Assembly (NCBI RefSeq): GCF_900698885.1
Contig: NZ_LR217705.1
Span: forward strand, 124,001-188,000
DNA: 64,000 bases
Reading direction: 5' to 3'
Source: Erwinia_E haradaeae_H
Lineage (GTDB): Bacteria; Pseudomonadota; Gammaproteobacteria; Enterobacterales; Enterobacteriaceae
Below are positions 9,191 to 19,819 of this stretch, piece after piece. The notes beneath the pieces were generated by a model. That model was not told the origin of the DNA. It did no database searches and saw only the letters and a program-made list of their open reading frames with translations. Both the position numbers and the translations under genes were made by a program. Position 1 is the stretch's first letter. The number at the start of each line of letters is the position of its first letter.

Positions 9191-10890
9191 AAATTAATAA
9201 ATTTTCGATTAAAGAGAGTAATACATATTTTTATAACTGGTTACGAATAGTAATCATTTATTCATAATGAGAATAAATTAAGTAGCTTAATACTATTAAT
9301 AACATTTTGCTATAGGCAGATAGAATAAATATAAAATTCTAGTGATAAAGGTAGATTACTGAGTAGACAATTAAAAATATTACATGGATTGTATTTAATC
9401 AATTACAAGTTTGTTTATTTTTAAATTAAATTTAGTTTCATGATATTTATAGCAATCTGACAGGATGAAATTGTTTTTCTATAGTATTAAGGTTTTCATT
9501 ATTAGATGTTGATAGCGATCGATAGAGAAAAATTCTTCTAATGAATAAAATATTTATAGAATGAACGATTGAGTTGGACTAGCATAGATACTAATAGTGA
9601 GAATTATTTATAATATATTTGTAACAGTATTAAGATTATAATTTTATTATGGTGTTATAACTATTTTTTATTGATATCAATGAAGAGGTTTTATGGCAGG
9701 TGGATGAGAAAATATCTGTTATTTGTTTAAATATAGAATTTTATTCTCAATTTTAGCAGAATTTAGCTTTGTTTTATTTTGAGTTTTAATACATTATTTA
9801 TATATAAGTAATAGCTTTAAAAATGAATTATTTCTGATATTTTATCATGCAATTAAAGAGGTTGAAAGCATAGCGTCTTTTTCTAATTAGGTGATTTATC
9901 TGTATTTTGACATTAATGGAATTATTAGTAGCGTATTATAGTTAGAAATATATGTTTGATTAATATTGGTTTATGAAAGTATTTATATTCAATGGAAGAT
10001 GTAAATAAAGAAAAGAACAATAATATGAAATTAATATATTTTAAAAATCAAAATAAACTTTTGGTAAAAGTCTCTAAACTTTTCACTGTAAAAATTTCTA
10101 TGAATCTTGGTAAATTGTAAATATTTATATTAAAAGTATAGGACATAATACAAATTCACCAGTTAGGCTAGTATTTTTAAAAAAAATTATAGATGATTAT
10201 TTGTTTAGTAAAATTTATTTTTTATGTTGTCCTTAAGGTTGAGGGTTCTTCTGAGATTATTGGATCGTGTATAAGAATTATATCCACACTTCCTTTTCTG
10301 ATCATATGATTAGAAGCAGTTTTATTCTTTTGTTGTGCTCTTAATTGATGTATTGATTGGCATATTGTGCCGTCATATATTAATAATAATATTATTCAGA
10401 AAAAATTTTGTTTTAGATGCTATAGGGGTTAGCTTGTCTGATGATGCAATTAGAAGTTTTTGTTAAGGTGTGATTGTATCATATATCATACCCTTATGTT
10501 AGATGCTGTAAGTTATGAGTTATAGGTCTTCTTGTAATATTCAGAGTGAATATTTTTCGATAGTATGTTGTGATGTAATAATAATTAGATATTTAGCAGA
10601 TTATTAGTAATAAAGTCACTTTAGTGATGATTGTAGATTTTTTCGGTGGCACATCACTAGTGGTGGTATATACAAACGCTTGATATTACACTAGATTATA
10701 AAAAAGATGTTAAGAGTGAATGCTGTCAAATAATATTCATTAGCGCATTCTATGATGATATATTTTCTCATTTGATAGCGTGGAATTAACGTGAATTTTT
10801 AAACGATATTATATAGGTTTATAAAGTTATATTAAGAATAATTACTTTAAATATATATAAATTTTTCTTCTGAGAAGGGTGACACTAATA
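9191..10890. other. 1.7-kb spacer rluC to smrB
   Basis: Very AT-rich with frequent stops in all frames. I see no gene, tRNA or convincing terminator. It probably represents decayed genes, but no remnant is recognisable by eye. Confidence 0.5.
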
Positions 10891-11422
10891 ATGAATGATA
10901 AAAAAAATCTTAGCATAGAAGAAAAAAAAAATATTTTTTGATTTAATGAAGGGTACTCGTCAGTTAGTGCAAGATACTATAGTGCATAAGCCAGTACGAA
11001 AAAATTTAAATTACAGGACATTTGATCGTTCTTCACTAATACAAAAAGATCATAGTTACTATTTTTCTGATGAGTTTCAACCACTTATAGCTAGCGAAGG
11101 AATGTTACGTTATGTACGTCATGGCGTAAATCACTATGAGTTAAAAAAACTATATCGTGGCGATTATGCCCCGGAAATTATTCTTGATCTGCATGGTTTA
11201 ACTCAAATACAAGCTAAAAAAGAATTAAGCGCGCTGATTACTACTTGTAGACAAAAGAATCTGCATTGTACTAGAATTTTGCATGGGCATGGTAAACATA
11301 TTCTTAAGAAGCAAATGCCTTTTTGGTTAGCTCAACATCCATTAGTTTTGGCTTTTCATCAAGCTCCCAAACAATTTGGAGGAGATGCTGCATTACTTGT
11401 ATTAATTGAGCTGATCGATTAA
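10891..11422 (+). CDS. smrB: SmrB endonuclease-type Smr protein, start separated by a poly(A)10 frameshift
   Basis: SmrB (YfcN) is a Smr-domain nuclease that cleaves mRNA at collided ribosomes. The main open frame (ATG at 10946) carries MKGTRQLVQDTIVHKP, FSDEFQPL, the Smr motif LDLHGLTQIQAKKEL and LHGHGKHILK, all as in E. coli. The normal N-terminus is upstream in another frame: ATG 10891 reads MNDKKNLSIEEKK, then a run of ten A (10922-10931), then a stop at 10939. With nine A the two frames join as EEKKIFFDLMKGTR, aligning with E. coli EEDQALFRQLMAGTR. The gene is therefore either rescued by polymerase slippage, started internally at 10946 (158 residues), or newly broken. Confidence 0.85.
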
Positions 11423-11769
11423 TAAATATTATAAAAATCATATTTATACGTAGAGAATTATATTTAGTTTTCTTTCTGTAATAGTTTTGCTTAGAGTAAT
11501 ATTAAGAGAGTTCAATGTAGAGCATAAACTCTATTTATTAGACACAAAGAGTTAGCGGTTAAAATCTAAAGGTATCTTTCGGATTATTTTTATATACATG
11601 GCAAATACAGAATATATTATATATTTATTTTTTACGCAATGTAAGGTTTCTTATAAGGATCAGCTTTATATTCCAAAGTTAAACTAAAATAAAATACAGT
11701 AAAATGTTAAGAGTTAATATTCTGCGCTTAAAAAGAAAACTATAGATAGTGATGATTTTAGATTAACAA
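11423..11769. other. spacer smrB to sixA (convergent)
   Basis: AT-rich region between two converging genes. Nothing recognised; no strong terminator hairpin seen. Confidence 0.5.
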
Positions 11770-12258
11770 TCATGCATTGTCAGGAATCTCTTTAGGAGAA
11801 ATTATCCATTGTAACTTGTTTAATAAAAAATAAAAATGTAGATCAATGTAAGCAATAGATGAGGGTGGAAGTATGATTTTACTTTCATTTAAAAATATCT
11901 CTGTTAAAAGAGAATGAATAAAAGGAAGATGCGAGATGATTATAACTGATTGAGCAATCTTATTGTTTAGTAGTCGTAAATAGGATAAAACTTGACTAGA
12001 TTCCCCGCTCGGTCTAAGTTCATGTAGTGTATTTATTTGATTTGTTGTTATTAAAGGAAACACCTCACAAAGAACGCTTAGCGTCTGTTGTGCACGAAGA
12101 TAGGGGCTTACTAATGCTTGTTGAATATTGATATTTTTTATACGGAGCCAATTTGCAATTTTATAAGATTCACTGTATCCACGCGCAGTTAAAGGTCTAG
12201 AAAAATCACTGCAACTTAGTAAGTCAGCCTCACCGTGACGCATTAAAAAAAGTTTCAT
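11770..12258 (-). CDS. sixA: phosphohistidine phosphatase SixA
   Basis: Histidine-phosphatase-family protein that dephosphorylates phosphohistidine. In E. coli it acts on ArcB and on the nitrogen PTS protein. It is 162 residues (E. coli 161). The RHG catalytic motif is FLMRHGEAD (residues 4-12), with LVSPYLRAQQTL near 53 and the second catalytic His in IIISHLPFIHSL near 106. The ATG at 12258 gives the family start; an in-frame TTG at 12264 is less likely. smrB and sixA are also near neighbours in E. coli, so this is retained synteny. Confidence 0.93.
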   Translation of the reverse strand: MKLFLMRHGEADLLSCSDFSRPLTARGYSESYKIANWLRIKNINIQQALVSPYLRAQQTLSVLCEVFPLITTNQINTLHELRPSGESSQVLSYLRLLNNKIAQSVIIISHLPFIHSLLTEIFLNESKIILPPSSIAYIDLHFYFLLNKLQWIISPKEIPDNA

Positions 12259-12746
12259 TAGCAACCAAGAGAAAAATAAATATTTTTAAATGGATGTAAA
12301 GTGTAATATATTTTTATTATAAATAAATAAACAAATAAATCAAATAAATAAAGAAGAATTATCATTTTAAAATAATTTTATTTGTTAAATAAGTATACGA
12401 TATCGCTTGAATTTGTTAAGTGATCATCCTATATTTAGGATTATCACTAAGATATATATTGATATTATTTCTTTTATCAGAACATTAGTAAAATTATTTA
12501 TTCATTAGCAGCATGACTATTTTCTATTCTTCTAATTTTTTGACTGAGAGAGAAATTAAGCTATTAAAGTGTGTTTAGAAGCTTAAAAATATCAAAATTT
12601 AACCTCAGTGAATAATATTTTTGTTGCATAGATATCTATAAGAGGATTGTGTTATTAGATAATCGAAATACAGAGAAAAAGTTTTAAAACTTATTATAAT
12701 ATTAGCATTTCTTTTTATGAATATTTGAGAATTCTTATAACTCAAC
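12259..12746. other. spacer sixA to engB
   Basis: AT-rich, nothing recognised. It should hold the promoter for sixA, which is transcribed leftwards. Confidence 0.5.
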
Positions 12747-13361
12747 TTATCTTATAGTAAGAGCTTTATGATACCAATTATCTAATTGTTGATGAAGTGT
12801 ATCTATGCCTATTGTTTTTTTTGCAGAAAAGATTTGAACTTTTATTATACTAGAAAAAATTTTTGTTACTTGACGTACTGTATTGAGTTGTATAATGCAA
12901 TTTCTATAATTTAATTTATCTGCTTTTGTTAAAAGTATCAATATTGGTATATTGTATTTTATTGCTAATATAATTATTTTTTGATCTAGTTCTTTTAATG
13001 GGTGTCGGATATCCATGAGGATCAATAATCCTTTGAGGGACTGTCGATTTTTTAGATAATCTCTGAGAATTGTGTTTCTTTTTTTCTTAATTACTACTGG
13101 GGCATTTGAATAGCCATAACCAGGTAAATCTACTAACCGAAAACCTTTAGAAATTTGAAACAGATTGATTAATTGCGTGCATCCTGGCATTTTACTTGTA
13201 CGAGCTAAGTTTTTTTGATTTGTGCATGCATTCAATGCACTAGATTTTCCGGCGTTTGAGCGACCAAGAAACGCAATCTCAATACCAGTGTCAGCTGGTA
13301 AATGATGCAAACTAGGGGCACTGGCAATAAAGTGAGTCAGGTGATAATCAACAATAGACAT
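12747..13361 (-). CDS. engB: ribosome biogenesis GTPase EngB (YihA)
   Basis: Essential GTPase needed for late 50S assembly. From the ATG at 13361 it is 204 residues (E. coli 210), with GGAG eight bases upstream. A start 17 codons further out (13412) is less likely because E. coli EngB begins at the equivalent of MSIVDYHLTHFIASAPS. Motifs are G1 GRSNAGKSS, G2 Thr in SKMPGCTQLINLF, G3 DLPGYG and G4 TKAD. The C-terminal tail is short. It is isolated, without polA beside it. Confidence 0.95.
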   Translation of the reverse strand: MSIVDYHLTHFIASAPSLHHLPADTGIEIAFLGRSNAGKSSALNACTNQKNLARTSKMPGCTQLINLFQISKGFRLVDLPGYGYSNAPVVIKKKRNTILRDYLKNRQSLKGLLILMDIRHPLKELDQKIIILAIKYNIPILILLTKADKLNYRNCIIQLNTVRQVTKIFSSIIKVQIFSAKKTIGIDTLHQQLDNWYHKALTIR

Positions 13362-15343
13362 AAAACATACTCCGTTTTCATTACGATAGTAACAAGGGTT
13401 ATATTTAGACATAAGATATTTAATCTATATCATAGAATTTATTAATCAAATTATTTGGTAAAATTGATTTTGTGCGCGATCTTTTGTGTATAGTTTTAAG
13501 AAAATTATGGGTATAATGTTTAAATCAGATCAGCTGAGATATTGTATTTTTTATTTTTACCTAATATATTAATTTAATATATAAAAGGGATATTTAATTG
13601 TAATTTTCGTAAGTTATAAAGTAGCTGTTGACTAATTACTATAAAATCTTTCAGTAGTTTTAAATATTAGTATATTTATCTATACAAAATTTTTATATTT
13701 ATTCTCAATGCTAATCTTTAATGTTGGATAGTAACTTAAAGATATTTTGGATTATTTGTTATAAACTTTTTTAACAGATAATATAAATCTGCATTATCTG
13801 TTAATGAGTATAATAATTTAAGATTTTTATGTTAAAAATTTTTACATAAAACAAGAGAAAAATGTAGTATGTAAAAATATTTAAAAGTAAGTTTTTCTCT
13901 TAGACCTGGAATACTGATTATTGTATATTTGGTTTTAAATTAACTGATCTAAAATTTACGCCATATCTAATGAATGAATTGATAAAAATTTTTCTAGGAA
14001 TGACATATCTATTATTTTTTATAGCTCCGTTTTAATGATAAGTGTTTTTCTGACGCACTATATAAAAAATTATACCAGTAGGTGGTATAATGCTTGAGAA
14101 TTTTTTGGTTTTTAAAAAATACAAAGTGGAGTGAAAAATAATTTTTCTATTCTTTTATTAGCATAGAAGTGTATATAGAGGTCATATTTTAGCTTAAGAG
14201 TTGCATCACAACATTAAAAAAATTTTCATAGCAGAGTTTAGTTATTATATAAAAATATAGTTTTGCATTAAATTATTAAATTTAATGAGTTATAATGAGT
14301 TATAGAGGTAAAAAAAAATCAATGGGTAGTTAGATTTTACTTATTTTAGTATTTTTTGTTATAGTATTGATAATAATGAAATAGATTTAACAAAAGAATT
14401 TGAAATAGTTAAATTTTTATTTAACTGTGTTATGTTGTTCTCTGTACAGGAATCAGATATGTAAACTACTTTTATTAAAGATAAAACTTGTGATTTTAGT
14501 ATATATTTTCAATATATAGCAATTTTTAATTTTTCCTAAATTGCAGTGTAAATAAGTATTTAGACGATAAAATATATAGTTTTTCAGAAATGTTAAAATT
14601 TAAAAGCAGATAAATATAAGGATATATTATATTGTTGCGCATTAAGAGTTGTACTTTAATTTTAGTATTATAAAGAGATATAATACTGGAGATAACAAGT
14701 GCTAAATGTAAAATAAAACGCTGACAGGCTCATATCAGATATATTATAATAGAATATTTATAGCTACCATATTAATTATTAATCAAAATGAAATATTAAG
14801 TTTAAATGTCATAAGAATTGATATACTCGTGCTTTTAATATAAAAACTACATCTGCATATATAAGAAGTAATGCACAATGATTTTTTTGATAAAAATCCT
14901 CATATAGAGCAGCTTGCTTTTAATAAGTCAGGATCTGTATAAAATTTAGAAATGCAGATACATCAGGGGAGATGTATTTTATTAGGAAAATATAAAAATA
15001 TTTATAAAATTTTTTCTGAAGAGAAAAATTTAACTTTATTATATGCGATACTTTTGAGTGATTTTAGTGTTATGAGGTTATCTTAAGATAACTAAAAACA
15101 AAATAACTACATAACTACATTATAAGTATAGGGATTTAATAAAACATCTTTCAAACAATATTGATTTTGGTGCTAACGCTAGACTGATTAAAACATTTAT
15201 CTGTATTGCAGAAATATTTCTTTTTTTTAATTGTATAATCTTGATATATCGACATAGTGTAGGATGCTTAGTATAATTTTCATATTTAATGAAAAGTATA
15301 TGATTGAATTTATTATTATTCTATTCAAGCAATAGAATGTTGG
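13362..15343. other. 2-kb spacer engB to ribB
   Basis: The longest empty stretch in the window, very AT-rich. No known gene is visible. A region at 14871-15084 reads as 71 codons with one internal stop (MHNDFFDKNPHIEQLAFNKS..., stop at 14940, then 46 more open codons). It may be a gene remnant, but I cannot name it and chance is not excluded. Confidence 0.5.
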
Positions 15344-15988
15344 CTAGATTTTTTTATACTTTCGATATATTATTAAATCTTCTATAGTTACTATTGGCAT
15401 CTGGTGTTGATAGGAAAATGAAATAACTTCTGAGGTTCTTGCCATTGAGCCATCATCATTAGTCAGTTCACATAAAACACCTGCTGGTTTATAACCGGCT
15501 AATGTAACTAAATCAATTGTAGCTTCAGTATGCCCACTACGTTCTAATACACCTCCAGCGTGAGCGCGTAGAGGAAAAACATGACCAGGGCGGTTTAAAT
15601 CACTAGGTTGTGCATTATCAGCAATAGCGGTTCGTATGGTCGTTAAACGATCAGCAGCAGAAACCCCCGTAGTGATACCTTTAACGGCTTCAATAGTGAT
15701 TGTAAAGGCAGTACCATAAGTGCTTGTATTATGATGAACCATCATTGGTAGATTAAGTGCATTTAAGCGCTCTTCATTGAGGGATAAGCAAATGATACCA
15801 CTTCCATAACGAATGCTTAGTGCCATTTGTTCCAATGTCATCTTTTCTGCAGCAAAAACCATATCCCCTTCATTTTCACGATTTTCATCGTCTAATACCA
15901 TTACTCCAGAGCCTAATTGCAAGGCCTTAATAGCTCTAAGCACGCGTTCTTTAGGCGTTCCAAACTGGGAAAGTATCAATTGATGCAT
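15344..15988 (-). CDS. ribB: 3,4-dihydroxy-2-butanone 4-phosphate synthase
   Basis: Converts ribulose 5-phosphate to the four-carbon precursor of riboflavin. It is 214 residues (E. coli 217). Metal and substrate motifs are present: VMVLDDENRENEGDM (about 31-45), SAADRLTTIRTAI, RPGHVFPLRA and HTEATIDLVTLAG. There is no GTP-cyclohydrolase II fusion. The ATG at 15988 gives the family N-terminus; an in-frame TTG lies 6 bases upstream. The E. coli gene has an FMN riboswitch leader; I do not see its conserved elements upstream here. B-vitamin synthesis is a typical retained symbiont function. Confidence 0.95.
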   Translation of the reverse strand: MHQLILSQFGTPKERVLRAIKALQLGSGVMVLDDENRENEGDMVFAAEKMTLEQMALSIRYGSGIICLSLNEERLNALNLPMMVHHNTSTYGTAFTITIEAVKGITTGVSAADRLTTIRTAIADNAQPSDLNRPGHVFPLRAHAGGVLERSGHTEATIDLVTLAGYKPAGVLCELTNDDGSMARTSEVISFSYQHQMPIVTIEDLIIYRKYKKI

Positions 15989-16989
15989 TGTCAATCAACC
16001 TTAATAAATATTTGTATTATAAGAACTAGAGTGTAGTCAGGATGTTAATAAAATAAAAAACAATTATCCTTAATAATTATACTCTCTCTAAAAGTAGCTA
16101 TCTTCTGTTATTGAAATTGTTCTTGTTGTTTCTAAAATAATGGCAGATTTTTTTTGATTATTCACGCGCAGATATCCTTGACATAAAATAATTCAAAGGA
16201 TGTGTAGTATAACTATATATCATTATTTTTTTTAAAAATTCAATATTATTGATAATAGCGCCGAATAAGTAATAGTGCAAGTAATGAAAATCACTATTAT
16301 TATTTTATATTGATACACCTAAGTGAATTCGTTTTAAAAAAGAATATAGATGCTTTTATGGTACAGATTTACTTGAGCTATGCGTATATTTTCTGTTATA
16401 ATATTTTTGTTTATTTTTTGGATAATTATTAATGATAACATAATATATGAGACTGACTAAAGAGGTAGAAATTCTCTTACAGATGTATTAAAATTACTAA
16501 ACAAAAGATCATGTGGTTATCTTTGAAAATAATTTGCACTTAGTGAATTATATCTTAATATGTTACTGTAAGCTTTGATGTTTTATACGTATTTACATCT
16601 AAGATGTGTACATTTTAACAGTGTACTTAAAAGTATTTTTTAGATTTTATTTTTTTGGATATTATTTAGCTTAAAATGATGATGCACGATAGTTCCGTTG
16701 AAATAATGTTATATTACAGGTTGTAGATAAAATAAGTTAAAAGTCATAATATAAAATATATATAGTAAAAATATACAATGATTACTAGGCAATATTATTT
16801 CTTGATTACGCAAAAAATAAAAAATTTTTAGTATAAATATTATTTTTGATCATAATCAAACTAATATTTTTAGTGTTTATATATTTTATAATTTTTTTGA
16901 AAAAAGATTTCACCTTATAAGACTATAAGAGTAGTTCAGAGTAGTTCATTGATAGTAAACATTAGAAGAACCATTAAGAAGAAAAACAT
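15989..16989. other. 1-kb spacer ribB to tRNA-Ser
   Basis: No gene recognised. Features seen are an exact FNR-type dyad TTGAT-N4-ATCAA at 16846-16859 and an exact 10-base tandem duplication AGAGTAGTTC at 16928-16947. FMN-riboswitch consensus blocks are absent upstream of ribB. Confidence 0.5.
16846..16859. promoter_or_regulatory. FNR-consensus-like dyad
   Basis: TTGATCATAATCAA exactly fits TTGAT-N4-ATCAA. It lies 130 bases before tRNA-Ser and far from ribB, so no obvious target promoter exists. In such AT-rich DNA chance is plausible. Confidence 0.2.
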
Positions 16990-17077
16990 GGAGGAGTGGC
17001 CGAGTGGCTGAAGGCACCGGTCTTGAAAACCGGCGACGGGAAACCGTTCCAGAGTTCGAATCTCTGCTCCTCCGCCA
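16990..17077 (+). tRNA. serT: tRNA-Ser (anticodon UGA)
   Basis: 88 bases including an encoded CCA. The acceptor stem GGAGGAG pairs with CTCCTCC at 17067-17073. The anticodon arm CGGTCTTGAAAACCG carries TGA. A long variable arm (GCGACGGGAAACCGTTCC region) marks a class II serine tRNA. The T arm is AGAGTTCGAATCTCT. The body closely matches E. coli serT. It reads UCA and, by wobble, other UCN serine codons. Confidence 0.98.
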
Positions 17078-17720
17078 GGACATTACTATTAGATCTTAAG
17101 ATTTTTTTATTCAGGTGTGCTCACTAAATAAAGAAGAGTTATTTATGATATGATGCGTAAGTTTTATTAACCTTATAGAGCTAATAATAGTACACTGAAA
17201 AAAAGATAGAGGCATATAAAAGTGAACAAACACTATATTATCATGGTTACCATATAAGAGTGATCTGATAGTAATCAGATATGCATGTTAACATAATACG
17301 AAAATCATAATGTAAAAAATATTTTAGAATTAAATGTTGTCTAGTGCTTGCGTAAAAGCCCATGATGATGGCATTTAAATTTTGTCAAAACTATACGTCA
17401 TATAAGGTAAAATGTCCATTTAGCGTTTTTTTTTGAAAAATGTATTGATGTTGCAATATTTACAGATTCTACGCTAATAGCGATGTTGTTTCATTTAATC
17501 TATTGGATTAGGTTACCTCAAGAGCTGACTTTTGGTGTTTTATATAACCATACTTCTGAAACTAACGAGAAAAAGATAATAATTAGAATTTTAATATTGA
17601 GTAGAAATTTATTAATTAATAAAGCTAAATTTGTTGTAATATACACAATATTTAACATATCGTTCATGATAGTTGGGTAGAAACGAAATTTTCTATTTCT
17701 TGATACTAAGAATAAAAGCC
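17078..17720. other. spacer tRNA-Ser to def
   Basis: AT-rich. An open frame of about 65 codons at 17483-17680 has no recognisable features and is probably chance. Codons in frame with def extend up to 17673 but do not match the Def N-terminus. dprA/smf, divergent from def in E. coli, is absent. Confidence 0.5.
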
Positions 17721-18230
17721 ATGTCTGTTTTAAAGGTATTGTATTTTCCTAATGAGCGTCTACGGATAATCGCTCAACCTGTGTTAAAAATAGATACTCG
17801 TACTCAAAATATTATTGATGATATGTTTGAGACGATGTATTCTGAGGAAGGTATTGGATTAGCAGCAACGCAAGTTGATATTCATCAATGTATCATTGTC
17901 ATAGATATTTCAAAAACAAAGAATACTGGTTTGGTATTAATTAATCCTATTATATTAAATAAGAGTGCTAATATAATAGCAGAAGAGGGGTGTTTATCCA
18001 TCCCAAAACAGAGATCATTAGTTCCTCGTGCAGAGAAGGTAAAGATAAAAGCCATAGATCGCCATGGCGATTACTATGAACTGGAAGCAGATGGTCTTTT
18101 ATCTATTTGCATTCAACATGAAATAGATCATCTTTTTGGAAAATTGTTTATTGATTATTTGTCACCAATGAAGCGTCAACGTATCCGTCAGAAATTGAAA
18201 AAATTTTATCGTCAACAATATCACTACTAA
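17721..18230 (+). CDS. def: peptide deformylase
   Basis: Removes the formyl group from nascent peptides. It is 169 residues (E. coli 169). All three metalloenzyme motifs are present: GIGLAATQ (about 44-51), EGCLSIP (about 89-95, with the metal Cys) and QHEIDHL (about 132-138, HExxH). The ATG at 17721 gives the E. coli-like MSVLKVL start. It sits 24 bases ahead of fmt, so the two enzymes that handle the formyl group form one operon. Confidence 0.96.
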   Translation: MSVLKVLYFPNERLRIIAQPVLKIDTRTQNIIDDMFETMYSEEGIGLAATQVDIHQCIIVIDISKTKNTGLVLINPIILNKSANIIAEEGCLSIPKQRSLVPRAEKVKIKAIDRHGDYYELEADGLLSICIQHEIDHLFGKLFIDYLSPMKRQRIRQKLKKFYRQQYHY

Positions 18231-18254
18231 CTGAGTAGGTATCAGGGTGCGCAT

Positions 18255-19202
18255 GTGTCTCATTCTTTAAAGATTATTTTTGCTGGTACCGCAGAGTTTG
18301 CTAAGTATCATTTACATACACTCCTCTTGTCTCACTATAACGTAGTATCAGTTATAACTCGACCGGATCGACCATCTGGTCGAGGTCAAAAAAATAGCGT
18401 GAGTCCAGTTAAACAATTAGCTAAAGAAAGTCGAATACCTATCCTTCAGCCAGATTCACTAGATTCTCAAGCTGATCAGGATATAATATCAGCATTTAAT
18501 GCTGATATTATAGTAGTTGTCGCGTATGGATTGATATTTCCTCAGGCAATTTTAGAGATTCCACGCCTTGGTTGTATTAATATTCACGCTTCTCTATTGC
18601 CAAGATGGAGAGGGGCAGCACCAATTCAGCGTGCTTTATGTGCCGGAGATTCTGAAACTGGGGTGAGCATTATCAAGATGGATTCTAGACTAGATACTGG
18701 TGATATTTTGCATAGAGCATCATGTCCTATTCATTTTTCTGACACAACCGCTACATTATATGATAGATTAGCTAATCTTGGTTCACTGAGTTTATTAACC
18801 ACTCTCACAGAGTTGGAGAATAATACATATAACTTACGAACACAAGACGAGAAACAAGCTAGCTATGCATACAAACTTAGTAAAGCAGAAGCTCGTCTTA
18901 ATTGGTCATTGTCTGCTGTGCAATTAGAGCGTCGTATTCGCGCTTTTAATCCCTGGCCTGTAAGTTATTTTATGATTGGCGATCAATGTATTAAAGTTTG
19001 GAAGGCGTCCGTGATACCTAGCGTGAGCAACAGAAGACCTGGAGAAATCATAAAAGCAGAAAAAGAAGGCATTCAGGTTTTGACCGCAGATGGTATCTTA
19101 AATATACAGGAATTACAGCTTGCTGGAAAAAATAAAATGACAGTGCAAGCTTTTCTTAATTCTTATCATCCATGGTGCACTATAGGAAAGATGATTGCTT
19201 AA
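18255..19202 (+). CDS. fmt: methionyl-tRNA formyltransferase
   Basis: Formylates initiator Met-tRNA. It is 315 residues, as in E. coli. It starts with GTG at 18255 (CAGGG ribosome site 7 bases before); the overlapping ATG at 18253 is out of frame. The N-terminal domain has IIFAGTAEFA, the folate-site block SLLPRWRGAAPIQRAL (about residues 110-125) and the catalytic-loop Asp in MDSRLDTGDI. The C-terminal OB-like domain ends near YHPWCTIG. In E. coli rsmB and trkA follow; both are missing. Confidence 0.96.
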   Translation: MSHSLKIIFAGTAEFAKYHLHTLLLSHYNVVSVITRPDRPSGRGQKNSVSPVKQLAKESRIPILQPDSLDSQADQDIISAFNADIIVVVAYGLIFPQAILEIPRLGCINIHASLLPRWRGAAPIQRALCAGDSETGVSIIKMDSRLDTGDILHRASCPIHFSDTTATLYDRLANLGSLSLLTTLTELENNTYNLRTQDEKQASYAYKLSKAEARLNWSLSAVQLERRIRAFNPWPVSYFMIGDQCIKVWKASVIPSVSNRRPGEIIKAEKEGIQVLTADGILNIQELQLAGKNKMTVQAFLNSYHPWCTIGKMIA

Positions 19203-19819
19203 AGGTGTTTGTTTGATTTTTTTTTATTAACATATTTTAAAAAATAATGGTGATTTTGAGCTTCTTCTTTATTAATGTTTTATAAGATTTTTATCTTACA
19301 TATTACGAAATAAAATAGAGATTCGATAATATCACCTACTATTAAGAGTTCATAGTGCTATAAAAGAGGTATTCCTCAACTTATCGCTTTCTTGGTTTTT
19401 GATATTCAGGTGATATATATCACACGTAGACACCTGTCATGATCATGCAGATATGTCGTATAATATTTCTAGTATGTTAATTAAATTCGTGCATTCTTTT
19501 ATGATTTTTTAGTTTTTTATGATATTTAAAATAAAATTATACAGATCGTAATTTTTTTATAAATAAAAGAGCAACTACAAGCGCTATAAATTACTTAGGG
19601 TAATGTATCTATGTGTTGATGATTCTAAGAGTTTCTGCTGCAGATGATATAAAATTTAGTGTTTTTTATTTGTATTAGAGTTTATCAAAAATAATTAGCA
19701 GTACTTAAATAAGAGAATATTATTCTTATTTAAATTTTATTTTATATAAAATATATACGTGATGTAAAAATATATATGAATATCTTGCTGTAGAGTGTAC
19801 TTATCGTTAATAAGTTCCT
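19203..19819. other. spacer fmt to lysP (convergent)
   Basis: No gene seen. A perfect dyad GTGATATATATCAC at 19410-19423 resembles a CRP/FNR-type site, but it sits between converging 3' ends. Confidence 0.5.
19410..19423. promoter_or_regulatory. CRP/FNR-like perfect dyad
   Basis: With flanks it reads GGTGATATATATCACA, matching nine of the ten specified CRP positions (TGTGA-N6-TCACA). There is no promoter-proximal gene, so it may be a relic, a hairpin or chance. Confidence 0.2.

Noticed and set aside
17483..17680. 65-codon open frame upstream of def
   Set aside because: No recognisable motif, Ile/Asn-rich low-complexity composition and no ribosome site. Likely chance in AT-rich DNA.
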